Below are positions 24,222 through 36,811 of a stretch of 64,000 nt of DNA, in pieces. The notes under the pieces are model-generated. The model saw only the letters and a program-made list of their open reading frames with translations. It was not told the origin of the DNA and did no database searches. This stretch comes from Oncomelania hupensis. Taxonomy: Eukaryota > Mollusca > Gastropoda > Littorinimorpha > Pomatiopsidae. Location: positions 12,317,312-12,381,311 of the forward strand of contig CM072512.1 of the NCBI GenBank assembly GCA_036898135.1, in the 5' to 3' direction. Numbering within the stretch: the first letter of the stretch is position 1; every line of letters starts with the position of its first letter. Position numbers and translations under genes: made by a program.

Positions 24222-24670
24222 ATCCTATCCTATCCTATCATATCCCGTAACTCAAAGGTCGTAGGGGCACCACAGATGATCGTTTAACCAGTGTACTCCA
24301 TCTTTCTCTGTCCTCAGCAACCCTGATGGCTTCGCTCCGTGTCAAGCCAGTCCATTCTCGAATGTTGTCCTCCCATCTTCTTTTCTTTGTTGAGGGATTG
24401 GCCTTGGACTTTGATGTCCATGTTGATGCCATTGGTGTTGTTGGTCATCATTTTGGTCTTCTATGCATTTATTTGCATTCCATAGGCTCTGGAGGTGATG
24501 CCAAGCCTCTGTACAAGCTGTTCAAGTTCTTGTTCCTCTCCAGCCAATCCATCAATGTCTTCCGTAAAACGGAGGTTAGAAATTGCTCTGCCCTCTATGC
24601 TGACTGTGTCTTCGTGATTTGCAAGGGTATATGACACGATGCGTTCTAGGAAGATGTCTTTGCATGCGTG
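24222..24670 (-). mobile_element. RTE-like LINE, copy L6, with internal deletion
   Basis: The (TATCC)n tail and C-terminal codons at 24222-24385 join abruptly near 24386 to reverse-transcriptase palm sequence, skipping about 200 residues. On the minus strand the palm reads SNLRFTEDIDGLAG, where the family consensus has FADD, then EQLVQRLG and AYGMQINA. The altered catalytic box and the deletion show a dead copy. Confidence 0.85.
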
Positions 24671-25047
24671 TATGTATTCTATAAAGTTTAAAATCATTGT
24701 TATGTACCATGTTGACACCACAATGGAATTCCTCTGCTGAGATACTAAAGTGTTCGTATTCGTACTTCTCAAGTCAAGTTGTTGTCGCAACAACAACGAC
24801 AACAACATATACAAACATCATTGATATCTGCTGACCCTGGGGTGTGTGGGGTTGGGGGGGGGGGGTAGTTTTATCCATGTGTGCATGCAACTCTGCCATA
24901 TAGGTAAATAATATGAGCCACAACAGACAGTAATCACCTCCCATCACATCAAAGCACATTATTTATCTAGTTTGCCATACAAAATACGTCATTAAAATAA
25001 ACACTTGAGAGATGGGAAGGAGAGAAATCTGAATAATATCTTAAGAG

Positions 25048-25622
25048 TGTTACACTGGTGGTTGTTGTTTTTTTTTTAATCAGTAGTTGATTCAGCCCCA
25101 ATGCTTGAATCCTGATAAGTGTAACTCGGATTCGTTTATCCACGCAACCTGTTCACTCAGCAACAAGGCAGGAGTCGTCGTATGAAGTTTTCCAGCTTTA
25201 TTCAGCGTACATCAACAACTGCATACACTCGCTTTTTCCACTTTCTCTCTCTTTTCTCTACACAGTGCATCAATTATATAGTTTTTCTCTATACTCGAGA
25301 TAACGTTAGAATATTCCAGCGTGACGCATTACAACCAATCAAAATAAACGTCGTCATCACTGTCTTACGTCATACAACTTAGAACCATCTCGCAGCTACT
25401 ACCAGATTTATCCACACCCTTCGATCGATAGTAAACAAGCAACCCTAGAGATTTTTCCAATAATATCGACCAACAAAAATTATCAACATTATACCAAGCT
25501 TCTTCTAACAGCAACGCAAAATTAAATCAAAGGTAAATACACTCTATTATTGTATGGTTTGCAAAACAAAACGATCGGATGCGCGTCTCACACGTACTAT
25601 CGTGCGTGTCGCAAACGTAACA
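25048..25622 (+). mobile_element. Solo LTR, family C
   Basis: A 575-bp block starts TGTTACACTGG and ends CAAACGTAACA. The flanks AAGAG and GAGAG match at four of five positions. Related pieces lie at 17215-17416 (3' part) and, inverted, at about 47780-48172 (5' part). The transcription direction is not established. A GTAAATAC splice-donor-like word lies near 25535. Confidence 0.65.
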
Positions 25623-25654
25623 GAGAGAGAGAAAGAAAGAAAGAAAGAGAGCGA

Positions 25655-26150
25655 GATCAATAAGATAAAATAACAATTTTAATTAACAAGGGTAAAAGAG
25701 TAAGCACTGGGTGAAGTTTTTTTTTATATCTAGCCCTTGGGACTTGAATAATAATCATTAGTATAACAATATAACTTTATAACATTAGAAGATCTGTGCA
25801 CCATGCACATACGCGCGAACACACACACACATCCACACTCATTTATTTAAAACAATCTAATGAATGTTATTAATGTAGAATGAATGAATTAATTAATTAG
25901 AGCTAATTAATTAATTTTTGATATGTTGTAAATGATGTATTCTAAAAGATGTGTATTTAGTGACTGCACTGCGGAGCACTTCTGGGAAGTGATTCTATAT
26001 AGCAAAACCTGAATATGACAAACTGTTTTTAAACAGATCAATTCTTGGAAGTGGGATATTTAATTTGGCAGTTTTCCTAGAATAAAAAAAGAAGAAAGAT
26101 AAGGGAGTGCATTATCAGAAATGATCTTGTGTTTGAAAATTCCTGTATTA
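25655..26150 (-). mobile_element. LINE 3' end, family R4, with C-terminal relic
   Basis: On the minus strand a frame near 26090-25960 reads KLNIPLPRIDLFKNSLSYSG, typical of CR1/Jockey LINE C-termini. It is followed by a 3' UTR with TTACCCTTG and a (TTATC)-type tail at 25655-25690. Confidence 0.7.
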
Positions 26151-26199
26151 AATTTTAATCTGTTGACAAGAGCTGAAGATGTAGTATGTTGATCTGTTC

Positions 26200-26230
<31 letters not shown>

Positions 26231-26258
26231 AGAGATATTCTTGAAACTTGTTTATAAG

Positions 26259-26328
<70 letters not shown>

Positions 26329-26465
26329 GACAGACAGAGACAGACAGAGACAGACAGATAGGGAGGAGAAGAAGAAGAAGAAGAAGAAGAAGAAGAAGAA
26401 GAAGAAGAAGAAGAAGAAGAAGAAGAAGAAGAAGAAGAAGAAGAAGAAGAAGAAGAAGAAAGAAA
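26200..26465. repeat. GA / GACA / GAA compound microsatellite
   Basis: GA arrays, then GACAGACA, then about 35 AAG units. All frames across it are repeat artefacts. Confidence 0.96.
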
Positions 26466-26479
26466 ATGATGATGATTCA

Positions 26480-27730
26480 AGACTCAAGATATATTTATTG
26501 TCCTCATAAATTTTTTTAAGTGCACCGAGCATGCTCACTTGGCCTGGAAGGAATCGCGCTATACAAGTGTGTCACCGCCACGACTCCCCCTGAGCAGACG
26601 CCACAAACAAACAACTTCCACACGCAGACAGCCCAGACAGAATGGCGATTTCCCGCAGACGTGAAGGGGTGAAAACACAACAATTATATATACAACTTTC
26701 AAACTATTTATTCATTCAAGCCACACACTCCCACACATACAACGTTTACACATGAAACGAAGGAAATGGTGATGAAACAATCAATGGTTCGATGAAACAA
26801 TGAAATGGTACGTCAGGATGATCGAAGGTTGCTATTCAACCACGTTCATGTATCGAACTGTGCACAGCAAATGTCCGTTGCACGTAAACAAACAAGAGGG
26901 GGGTTCAAGTGTTAGGAGAGGGACAACAAGGAAAGAGCCAACCTGGCGGAATGAAGTCCCCGTCGAAGTCCCCGTAAAGGTATCCACCCCCTTCTTGTAG
27001 TTGTTGTCGGACCGGTGCTGATGATGACCAAACCACAACAACAACAGCAACCACTTCCATCCTTACCTTCATTCTCTTACCTCATTCTCGCTCCTTCAGT
27101 CGCACTCTTCCTTCCTTCTGCCTCTCCTCAGTGCAACCATCCTCATCCTTCCCTAGCCTCACACACAACTATCGTACAACACCCCAAACAGCCAGCACTA
27201 GGGTTTCTGGGCACAGTAAGGAAAATACACCATTTCACTCACCCACACGGTTCGAATGTAATCGCACTCGTTGACCTTACTCCACTGCTCTCCCAACGAA
27301 TACTTCCAATAGACACACAGACTACCCGGTTTCCCTCACAGACTGCCCTGTGACAAAGTGTTCATCATGATCATCATCATAACTCCGGAAATGAAGTGTA
27401 GTGTATGTTGTGACGATTCCACATACAAGGGCAATAATATAAACAACACTACTATAACATAACATTCTGCATATATCACATCATCACAGAGCAATGAAAT
27501 AATGTTTTTTTCATGAACAGTAAAGTCACGCACGCTTTTACCTCCACAGACACGTCACACTATCCCGTTCGTAACAAAGCTTCCAGGTAATCAAAAGCTA
27601 TCACACCCGCATACCCGCAACAAAACAACAGTAAGTTGTAGTCTTCCACCAACCAGCCCACAAACCCTCAACTTACATAATTATGCAATACACACACACA
27701 AATGTAAGTTTCTAAAAGGTCATAAATATA
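26480..27730. other. No gene seen
   Basis: The start (26476-26500) has the ATTCAAGA..TTTATT motif of a LINE tail. The remainder has a repeated GTCCCCGTCGAAGTCCCCGT word near 26955 and an LTR-like GTAACA end at 27576 whose partner I could not locate. No coding frame is convincing. Confidence 0.45.
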
Positions 27731-27734
27731 CATC

Positions 27735-28170
27735 TTTCTATAAGCTTGCGAAACATGGACCCTCACAGCAGATCTACAACGAAGAATACAAAGCATGGAG
27801 ATGCTACAGAAGACTTCTGGGCATTTCCTACACCCAGCCCATTACCAACAACGAAGTCCGATAGACCATCACACAAGGTATTGGACAACACGATGACATG
27901 CTCACAGTGGTGAAGAAGCGGAAAACTCCGATAGTATGGCCACACGTCACTAGAGCATCAGGTTTGCGAAGACCATCCTGCAAGGCACGGTGCAAGGAGG
28001 CAGAAGAAGATGGAGACAGAAAAAGAGGTGGGAGAACAACATTCGAGAATGGACTGGTTTGACACTGAACAAAGCCTTGAGGGTTGCTGAGGACAGAGAA
28101 ATATGGAGTATGCTAGTTAAACGATCATAAGTGGTGCCCCTACGACCTTTGAGTTACAGGATATGACAGG
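27735..28170 (+). mobile_element. RTE-like LINE, 3' end, copy L7
   Basis: It begins in the FLYACETWTL-equivalent region and includes GCACGGTGCAAGGAGGCAG and the GTGGTGCCCCTACGACC end, with a degenerate GGATA tail. Several small deletions break the frame. Confidence 0.83.
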
Positions 28171-28199
28171 ACAGGGAGAGGATAAATATACATGCAGTG

Positions 28200-28696
28200 A
28201 TCGTCCTAGGGATTTGCAAAACCGGTACGACGTCACAGTAAACAAACCCACTCGAACGCAAACCGGTAGGCCAGTCACGGAAACCGGTATGACCCATAGC
28301 AAAGCTTAATAATGCGTCACTATTTTATATAAGTAGATGGCAACTCTGTTAATGCACTTTCTGTTTCATTAGAAACATCTTCGTCTTCACATAAACTTCT
28401 TTTATCGCCCCTCTCCCCCCTAGCAAAAAATTAAAAAAGAGATTTTTGCTTCTTCATTATTACTAGCCTATCTGCCACTGTCGCAATACATACTGACGAG
28501 CACAAGGGAAGAAAAATAGAAAAGTGCGCGAGTTTAATTTATCCGTATTCACGATAGTCTTGCGCCCGCCAATGTTATATCATTATGTATTAATTACCTC
28601 AAAGAATATGGCAAGGCTACTGAACGCATTCGCAGGCCTCTCGTCTACACTCCCTAAATACATAATCAGCGTGGCTGGCTGGCTGGCTGGCTGGCT

Positions 28697-28776
<80 letters not shown>

Positions 28777-28928
28777 TTATTTCTCTTGTTTTTCTTTATC
28801 TTTTTCTTTATTTTTGAAACCAGTCAAACAAAATAAGAACCGGTAGGCTCTACCGGCTACTGATTTTTCAACCGGTATTTTTATTCTCAAACCGGTAAAA
28901 TACCGGTAATTTCCGGTCAAATCCATCC
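28200..28928. mobile_element. hAT-like non-autonomous element with ACCGGT motifs
   Basis: The left end (CTAGGGATTTGC) and the inverted right end (CAGGGATGGATTTG read on the minus strand) are similar. Subterminal ACCGGT-type words occur near 28222, 28264 and 28283 on the left, and at least five times in 28840-28920 on the right. Clustered subterminal motifs are typical of hAT-type elements. A GGCT and CT array fills the middle. TACATG flanks both ends, but an exact 8-bp duplication is not clear. Confidence 0.5.
28674..28765. repeat. (GGCT)n-(CT)n microsatellite
   Basis: GGCT units pass into a long CT array inside the hAT-like element. Confidence 0.95.
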
Positions 28929-29282
28929 CTGTACATGTGTGATAAAAGTAAAAGTAGAAAATGCAACGATATCAAGACAAGTGCTATCCAAATTAAAGTT
29001 GAATAAAATTAGGAATTCTTAAAAAAATATAGGAAAAGTTACAAATTTGGGCAAAAGTTTAAAAACAGCCGTATATATGCATACAAAATATTATGTACAG
29101 TAAATTGGTAAGCAGTTTCTTTTATCTAAACGACGGCAACAATATAAAACACAATCGATAATAAAGCTTAAAACACTCATATAAAGATTCAGAACCATCT
29201 CCCCCTACCCTCTCTCCCCCTCTCTTCCGGATCCTCTCTCTCTCCCTCTTGCTCACACACACACACACATACACACACAAAC

Positions 29283-29289
29283 AGAAGAA

Positions 29290-29350
<61 letters not shown>

Positions 29351-29460
29351 AGCAGCAGCAGCAGCAGCAGAAGAAGAAGAAGAAGAAGAAGAAGAAGAAG
29401 AAGAAGAAGAAGAAGAAGAAGAAGAAGAAGAAGAAGAAGAAGAAGAAGAAGAAGAAGAAA
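29283..29460. repeat. (GAAA)n-(GCA)n-(GAA)n compound microsatellite
   Basis: Three successive arrays with sharp boundaries near 29350 and 29370. Confidence 0.96.
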
Positions 29461-29643
29461 GAGTGAAGAAGACGAAAAAGTGAAAGAAAGAAAGAATGAA
29501 TGAATGAATGAAAAAAAAAATGAAAAAAAGAAAAAAGAAAGAAAGAAAATTAAACCAGAATAAGAAGAAGAACAAGGGTGAGGGGAAGGAAGGTGGGAGG
29601 CTAACAGAAGAATAAGACCTTAAAGAACAAGACCAATGGAAAA

Positions 29644-29644
<1 letters not shown>

Positions 29645-29722
<78 letters not shown>
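29645..29722. repeat. (ATT)n microsatellite
   Basis: A perfect ATT array of about 26 units. Confidence 0.97.
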
Positions 29723-29723
<1 letters not shown>

Positions 29724-30224
29724 GGATGCTCTATTCTGAATTGCTATATATTGCTATAGTTGTAATTTATTAGTGAGATAATAAAGTGTTCATATATACG
29801 TAAAATAATAACAAGAAGGCAAAGAAGAAAACTGAAGACTATAAAGAACAAATCTCGCAGATGTAAAATTGATAAATCTTTATCGTTTTGTTTACTCCGA
29901 TTAAACAAGCGTCACAGAAGAGCGGCAAATGGATGGCCGCACGCCATTAGCTGCCATAAAAAAAATAAAAAATAAAGTATTAAAAAAAAAAGAAAGTTCG
30001 GATTACGGTAATAAGACTTTGAAGATAAAACGATGGCAAATGGATCCTGTGGTTTGTAAAAAAAATATTTCTTCCGACACTGTCTAGCGCTGACCAATGG
30101 TCACAATTACTATGGGGGACGATGATGATGATGATGATGAAAAAGATCACGCCAATCACTACTATGTATCAATATCAATGGTCAAGCAACCTTCTTCATC
30201 CGACCATTTTTCATTTTCATTGCC
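29723..30224. other. No gene seen
   Basis: AT-rich sequence with a short GAT array at 30121-30140. Nothing supportable. Confidence 0.5.
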
Positions 30225-30227
30225 CTA

Positions 30228-30331
30228 ACTCCCATAGGCTACCACGTAGAAGTGGGTGCCGGGGTGGTTTGAGTAGATCCTGTATCGGGCCACGAGAACG
30301 ATAAAATAAATTTTAAAAATAATAATAATAT
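30228..30331 (+). mobile_element. SINE-I 3' fragment
   Basis: GGTGGTTTGAGTAGATCCTG and TATCGG.CCA..AACGATAAA match the last hundred bases of SINE-I, ending in an AAT tail. Confidence 0.6.
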
Positions 30332-30771
30332 AGAAGAACGAAACAAATGCAAATACGAAAAACAAAGTTTTGCCAAGAGAACTTAAATCTACATCTAGAT
30401 CTGATACCCAAAGACTCTCCGATCAAGGAAGGGTCAGAGTATGGGGGTGTTGTAGGGGACAAAATCTGTCTTCCAAGAGAACACACAAACTTAGATTGTA
30501 TGTGCAGATACTCCGTGTACTCGGTAGTATTCAATGATGATTTGGTCAGTCTTGGATACTCAGCCCTAAGTCATCGCCAGAGGAACAGCATCAATTTCCG
30601 ATGGGAGGATAATTATATGACCATTTCGGGCGCCTGTGCCGCGGGTGAGAGATGAAGGGTGAAAGATCAAAGTGGTTGTGACCTGCACGATGGAGGAGTG
30701 ACTCATTTACCAGCCGCAGGAAGACAGCCACGTCTAGACCTCATTTTCTCTTTCTCGCTGTTTAATGATCT

Positions 30772-33605
30772 CCTATCCTATCCCCTCCTATTCCGTAACT
30801 AGAAAGTCGTTGGGGCACTACAGACGATCGTTTAACCAGCGTACTCCACCCTCCTCTGTCCTCAGCAATCCTCATGGCTTCGCTCAGTGTCAAGACAGTC
30901 CATTTTTGAATTTTGTCCTCTCACCTCCTTTTTTTTGTCTCTCTTCATCTGCCTCCTTGCACCGTGCCTTGCAGGATAGTCTTTCCAAGGCCTGATGCTC
31001 TGGTGACGTTGTTATACTATTGGAGTTACCGTTTCTTGACCACTATGAGCATGTCATCGTGTTGTCCAATGGCTTGTGTGATGGTCTGTCGGACTTCGTC
31101 GCTGGTGATGTGCTTGCTATAGGAAATGCCCAGAAATCTTCTGTAACACCTTATCTCCATGCTTTGTATTCTTCGTTGTAGGTCTGCTTGAGCGTCCATG
31201 TTTCGCAAGCGTATAGGAAGATGGAAATAAAAAGGGAGCGCAGCAGTCTTACCTGATGGTCCTGTCTTTCCAATTGGGCTTCAACCTTGTCAGGGCAGCA
31301 GTTGTTTGTGCAATCCTGGAGAGGACTTCCTGTCGGGACACATTGTCTGATACAACAAGTCCTAAATATTTGAAGCTATGCACTGTGTTGAGGGATTGGC
31401 CTTGGACGTTGATGTCCGCGTTGATGCCATTGGCGTTGTTGGTCATCATTTTGGTTTTCTCTGCACTTATTTTCATTCCAAAACTCTGGAGGTGGTGTCA
31501 AGCCTCTGTACCACCTGTTCAAGTTTTTGTTTCTTTCCAGCCAAACCATCAATGTTATCCGCAAAACGGAGATTGGAGATTGCTCAACCCCCTATGCTGA
31601 CTGTGCTCCGGTGATCTGCAAGAGCTTCTGACATGATGCGCTCCATGAAGATTTTGAAGAGTGTTAGAGAGAGAAGGTATCCTTGACGCACGCCGATTGT
31701 TTTTCTGAACCAGTCCCCGAAAGCGCTGTTGTGGAGGACTGCACTGGTAACCTTGTTATTCAGACTTTTGATGAATTTCCATAATGTTAGGGCGAATGTT
31801 CTATACTCTCATGGTTGTCCACAGAGTTACATGCCAAGTACAAGTTACAAGTCGGTCAAACGCTTTCTTGAAGTCTACAAACACATGATATAGATGTTAT
31901 TGGTGCTGTAGGCATTTATTGCAGATTATTCGGAGGTTGAAAATCTGTTGAGTTGTGCTTCGCCCTGCCCTGAATCCTGCTTGTTCTTCAGCTATGATTT
32001 GTTCAGCTTGGGTTTTCAACCTGTTGAGTATTATTTTCAGGAGGCCTTTGCTGAGATAACTGATGAGGCTGATGGTGCTGTAATGTTCACACTCCTAAAG
32101 GTTACCCTTTTTTGGCAATAGTGATGACAAGCGACTGGGTTCATGGTGTAGGCCGCTCCCCACTCTGCCAGGCATCATTAAGGATAACGGTGAGGACGTC
32201 AATCATGTTTTCTCTTCATGCATGAAACAATTGTGCGGCTATGTTGTCCACTCCCCCTGACTTCCTCGTCTTCAGTGGTTGTATTGCGGCCTCAACTACT
32301 TCTCGGAGAATTGGGAGACTTTCTTCTTCTTCTCTGTTCTCTGGACATGCTAGAACTGATGGGTCACCGTTTGGTGTATGGTTGTAAAGGTCAGAGCGGT
32401 ACTCTGTCCATCTATCCAAGACTTCTTGTTCTTCTGTAAGGCATATTTCAGACTGGCTTTGGATCGTGGAGACCTTGTGCTGTTTAGCACGTGTCATCTG
32501 ATTTACAGCCTGGTAGGCCTTCTTGCTATTTTGTTCTTGTTCAGACTGTTTTCTATTTCGTGGCACTGATCTTCTATCCAGTTCTCCTTTGCTGTGCTCA
32601 TGCCTTTTCGGAAGTCATTGTTGATTTTTCTGTAGGCATCAGCTCCCTGTGATTTGTTCCTGTTCCTTTTCATCTTATTTACATATTTATTTTATTATTT
32701 ATTATTATTTATTCCCTTCTTTTGTCACACAGGTCCAAACGTTCAGGTGTGATCCACGGTTTCTTGGGCGGTGCTTGCCAAGGATCTCAGTGGCGGCATC
32801 TGTCACAGCTGAGTTGAAGGTGGTGGTCATGCTGTTGACATCTACTTTACCAGCTCCCAAAATGAGCAGTGGTGCAAATTTCCCTCCAACTGTGGCTTGG
32901 AATATTTTTGCCACCTCCAATTTTTGCAGTTTGTCCAGATCAAACTTCAGTCTGGTGCACTTTGCTGTATATACACTCTTCAGGTGGAGCCGGAAAGACA
33001 TCATCAAGAGATCGTGGTCACTTCTGATGGCTGCTCCTGGAAAAGTGTGAGTCCTGTTGACGCTTTATCTGGAGCGTTTCTTGACCACGATGATGTCAAT
33101 CTGGTTGTGATGCTCCCCAATGGGACTGTGCCATCGTCTGGAATTTTTGTGGAGACCAAGCGTGTTTGCCAGTATCAGACTGTTGTATCTGGCAAACTCC
33201 AGGAGTCTCAGACCTCTGTCATTTGTCTCGTTGTTGCAGTAAGGTCACATTTGTCTCCCCATTTGTGGTACGCATCTAGGCCAACCTTGGCATTCCAGTG
33301 GCCTTGCACTATAGCTATGTCCTTTCTTGGCACTTGGTCAAGGGCAACGTGCAGATGTTCATAGAATGATGGTGATGTAGAAAGGGTCTGATCTTAGACG
33401 GATGGTAATGAGTCTACTGGAGACTGGGCGGCAACCCATGACAGTGGCTAGAATGTCTTTGTGGACCAAGAATCCAATGCCGTGTTCGTGCCTTTCATCT
33501 CTCCCGCAGAAATAAGGCTTGTGGCCTTTGTCAGTCGTTGTTTCACGTAGGCCTTTCCGGCCCCCGCTAATCTTGCGATCCCCAAATGTTCAATGTTCGA
33601 TTTGT
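30772..33605 (-). mobile_element. RTE-like LINE, copy L8, most complete copy (pseudogene)
   Basis: Read from 33605 down, the domains are in the right order. An endonuclease segment includes GHKPYFCGRDERHEHG and IGFLVHKDI (about 33540-33400). A linker has SFRLHLKSVYTAKC (33007-32705). A pre-palm segment has CLTEEQEVLDRWTEY and ILREVVEAAI (32566-32216). The palm contains RFADNIDGLAG near 31590-31550, where an Asn replaces the second Asp of the FADD box. Next come HSFKYLGLVVSDN and TTAALTRLKPNWKDR (31476-31249), a C-terminal domain, and the (TATCC)-like tail. Many frameshifts and an AT-rich insert near 32650-32715 break it. The 5' end is truncated. Confidence 0.9.
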
Positions 33606-33839
33606 CTTACGTCAAAAATGACATTGCTAATCCCAAATGATAACCACGTGGTATGTGTAGCTGCTAATTAGCGAACGATTCTATTGCTGGATCAATATAA
33701 CTATAGAATATATAACTATAGAATATTGCTTTCGTGCAATATATCTGCTGCAAACAATTATATGAGAATGTGGTGTTCTTTTCTTATTCAATTTTGACTA
33801 GAGATTTTATCAATTAGTTAATTTGGTTGTTGTTCTTGT

Positions 33840-33993
33840 TATTATTATTATTTTTATTAATTTTGTTCCCCGAGATTATCATGAAGCTTCGTTTTGTATT
33901 TTTTAGTTGTTATTATTATTAGTTGTAGTAGTATTGTTATTATTATTATCATTATTATCATATATTAATTATTAGTTGTCTGTTGGTGCTGCT

Positions 33994-34032
<39 letters not shown>

Positions 34033-34161
34033 GTTGTAGTTGCATTGTTATTATTATTATTTTTATAATTATTCTAATGATTATGATTATTATTAATATT
34101 ATGATGATTATTTTGTATTATTATTCTTATTATTATAATGATGATGATGATGATGATGATG

Positions 34162-34205
<44 letters not shown>
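33840..34205. repeat. (ATT)n/(ATG)n-rich microsatellite region
   Basis: Interrupted ATT arrays with a GAT block at 34139-34161 and a pure ATT array to 34205. Confidence 0.92.
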
Positions 34206-34526
34206 GATCTAGGATGGATCTAAGGCATGGAAGAATGGGTGAGTGTTGTAGTTGTGTATACATATACTGTGGAATAATTATCTGTGTGTTAAATGTGTAC
34301 GCATGGGTATGTGGCTGGTTATCTGTTTATGCATGTGTGTTAGTGTTTATAGATTTGTATTTTGGTATGGAAGTTGTTTTTGATAGTATATCAAATGTAT
34401 CAATATTGTATGTCCATGTTTGTAATAATTTTGATGTTGTTATCTCCTTCCTTATTGCACTGCTAAACAAATATCCATGCCTTGTGTTTGGACAATAAAG
34501 AATCTCGAATCTTGAATCTTGAATCA
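34206..34526 (+). mobile_element. Probable LINE 3' end with (CTTGAAT)n tail
   Basis: The end TTGGACAATAAAGAATCTCG followed by AATCTTGAATCTTGAATC is a poly(A)-signal-like word plus a short-repeat tail, as in CR1-like 3' ends. No coding remnant was recognised upstream. Confidence 0.5.
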
Positions 34527-34529
34527 CGA

Positions 34530-35270
34530 TCAGAGACTTGCTCGTCATAAACTAGATGTTTCAAAAACGACACTAAATATCTATAAGTAAAGAAAGAAAT
34601 AAACAAATGCTAAATAAATAAATACATAAATATATGTTTTTAAACTAAACACACAGAAAGAAAACAATCAATTCGTTTCCACCAAGATTGGAGCTCGCAT
34701 GAATACACAACCCGATCCAAGTTTTCTAAAACAACCGTCACCATTGAAAGAAGACGAAATGATATATCACATACAAACACGTTGGACTGAACTTAAAAAT
34801 AAACAGTAAAAACACACAGTGTCAAAGAATGCCGGTTCATCTGCCGGTTGATGAGAAATTAATGGCATCGATAAAAAAAAATATTAATGATGCATATTTT
34901 ATTTTATTTTTTAAAAAATCTTGTCATGGAGAAGCAAACGAATGATGCCAATTCAAACATCTTGCCGACATTTTCGTAATACCCAGCGTGCAATGCTGAG
35001 GGAGGATGAGAGAGAATGAGGCGGGAGGGGGGGGGAGGCGAAAAGGGAGACGCTGCAACTTACGGAACTGATGTAATCTTCTGAAAATGTCTTCAGTGTG
35101 TGCATGACTGAGTGCTTTTGTGTAATGTGTGTGGGTGTGTGTGTGCCTACAGTGTTGGTTGTCTTGCAAAAATACCTAAGTGTGGGTGTCATGATTGGTT
35201 CCCACCGTGTGTGGCAGAGAAGGTGTAATGACATAAAAGTATAAAAGTTCGACATCATGGTTCATTGTGT
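34530..35270. other. No gene seen
   Basis: Ordinary sequence; overlapping frames on the minus strand around 34924-35258 match no family I know. Confidence 0.45.
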
Positions 35271-35273
35271 TTG

Positions 35274-35472
35274 ACGGGGGCCGGGTAGCTCAGTTGGTAA
35301 GAGCGTCTTGCTAGTAACCGAAAGGTCGCTGGTTCGAATCCCGGATTGGTCAACGTGTGATCATATTATTTTCCCCTTTACCAGCAACTGGCCCGCTGGT
35401 GTCGGTATAAATCGGTCCAGTAGTCACCTATATATGCGAAAGTGTCGTGTGACTATAATCTACATACAAACA
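35274..35472 (+). mobile_element. SINE-T (tRNA-Thr-derived), copy 2
   Basis: It has the same head and body as the 9.5-kb copy. The flanking word CATTGTGTTT occurs before it (near 35262) and after it (near 35478), consistent with a target duplication. Confidence 0.9.
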
Positions 35473-36455
35473 AGCATCATTGTGTTTACGGCTTTAATAT
35501 AATTGTTTTTGCGATGCTTGTTATGAAGAGGACTATGTGTGTATATGTGTATGGGGGATGTCATATTGTGTGTATATGTTGATGGATGTGTGTGGGTGAG
35601 ATATGCTGTTGTTGGTTAACCTTTGTGTATGAGTGTTTATATGTATGTATTATATGTACGTATGTGACAGATGTGATAGTGTGTGTTGGAGAAAGAAGTA
35701 TGGTGTGTGTGAGTAAGAGATTGAGTGGATGAGAGAGAAAGAAAGACAGGCAGACAGACAGACACATATTGTGTGTAATAAAGAAGTATGATGTGTGTGT
35801 GGGTGGGCGAGAAACGGAATGGCAGACAGAGACAGAGATAGTTATTGTTAGTAAACGTTTATTTAAATTGTTTTTGATATGTACGATGGTAATTTAAACA
35901 GTTTCTTATACTGTCACAATATCATTGTGATGCTTCATGTATTTTGCATTATTGCCCGAGGAATGAGATTGGTTGTATGAAATATTAATATTGTTTGTGC
36001 TATAAATTGGTATAATGTTACGTTTTATTTGGTATATAGGTCTTGCCCTCTGTTTGTGGTGAGCATAAATGTGTACGTGCGTGCGCGCGTTTGTGTGTGC
36101 GTACTGTGTGTATGTATATGTATGTGCGTCCTTTTTGTGTATATATGTTTGTGTGTGTGTATGTGTGGGGTGTGTGCGTTCCGAACTGATCAAGTCGGTT
36201 CCACAACTTGTAATTGTTAGTAACAACTGGGTTTCTTTCGAAGGAACCCACATGTTTCGAGAAACCCACTTGTTTCTAAACACACGGGAGTGCTCTTTTA
36301 GTGCACGGGAGTGCAGTTACAGTGCACGGGAGTGTTTTGAGTACAAAGGAGTGCTCTATCCGGGACGGAAAAATTACTGTGAATTTTCGAAAAACTTTTG
36401 AAGACATTTTGACCTATTTCGTCGCCTATTAGACACGATTTAGGTCAACTTTCTC

Positions 36456-36525
36456 GAAAAGGGGTAGGGTAAGGGAGGGCTAGTTGCAGCGCTGCAACTA
36501 ACCCTTACCCTAACCCTTTTCTCTT
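36456..36525. repeat. Telomere-like inverted repeat (palindrome)
   Basis: GGGGTAGGGTAAGGG..CTAGTTGCAGC is followed directly by its near-complement GCTGCAACTAACCC.. and TTACCCTAACCCC-type sequence. The perfect centre is GTTGCAGCGCTGCAAC at 36484-36499. The arms are about 34 bases of TTAGGG-like units. Confidence 0.85.
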
Positions 36526-36585
36526 CAAAAACCACTTTCCGATTCCTACATTCTTAAATGAACCCATTTGTGATGTTCTGAACGC

Positions 36586-36589
<4 letters not shown>

Positions 36590-36632
<43 letters not shown>
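36590..36632. repeat. (TG)n microsatellite
   Basis: About 21 TG units. Confidence 0.97.
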
Positions 36633-36811
36633 TGTGGGTTATGCCGATGAAAGAATTTGCTCAATTGAACTTTTCTTTTGATTACAACATAATATCTTCC
36701 TCAAATGAAGAAACCCGAAGATTGTTAAATTAGTTCATTATGCAAGCGCGTGTGGACTTGAGGGAATTTGCTAGCATGGATAGCTTTCATTTGACATTTA
36801 AATTAGGGGTT

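Noticed and set aside
27015..27576. Further LTR ending GTTCGTAACA at 27576
   Set aside because: One terminus only; I found no partner end, duplication or second copy.
32649..33364. Plus-strand ORFs of 133 and 155 codons
   Set aside because: They are antisense to the LINE linker and endonuclease regions.
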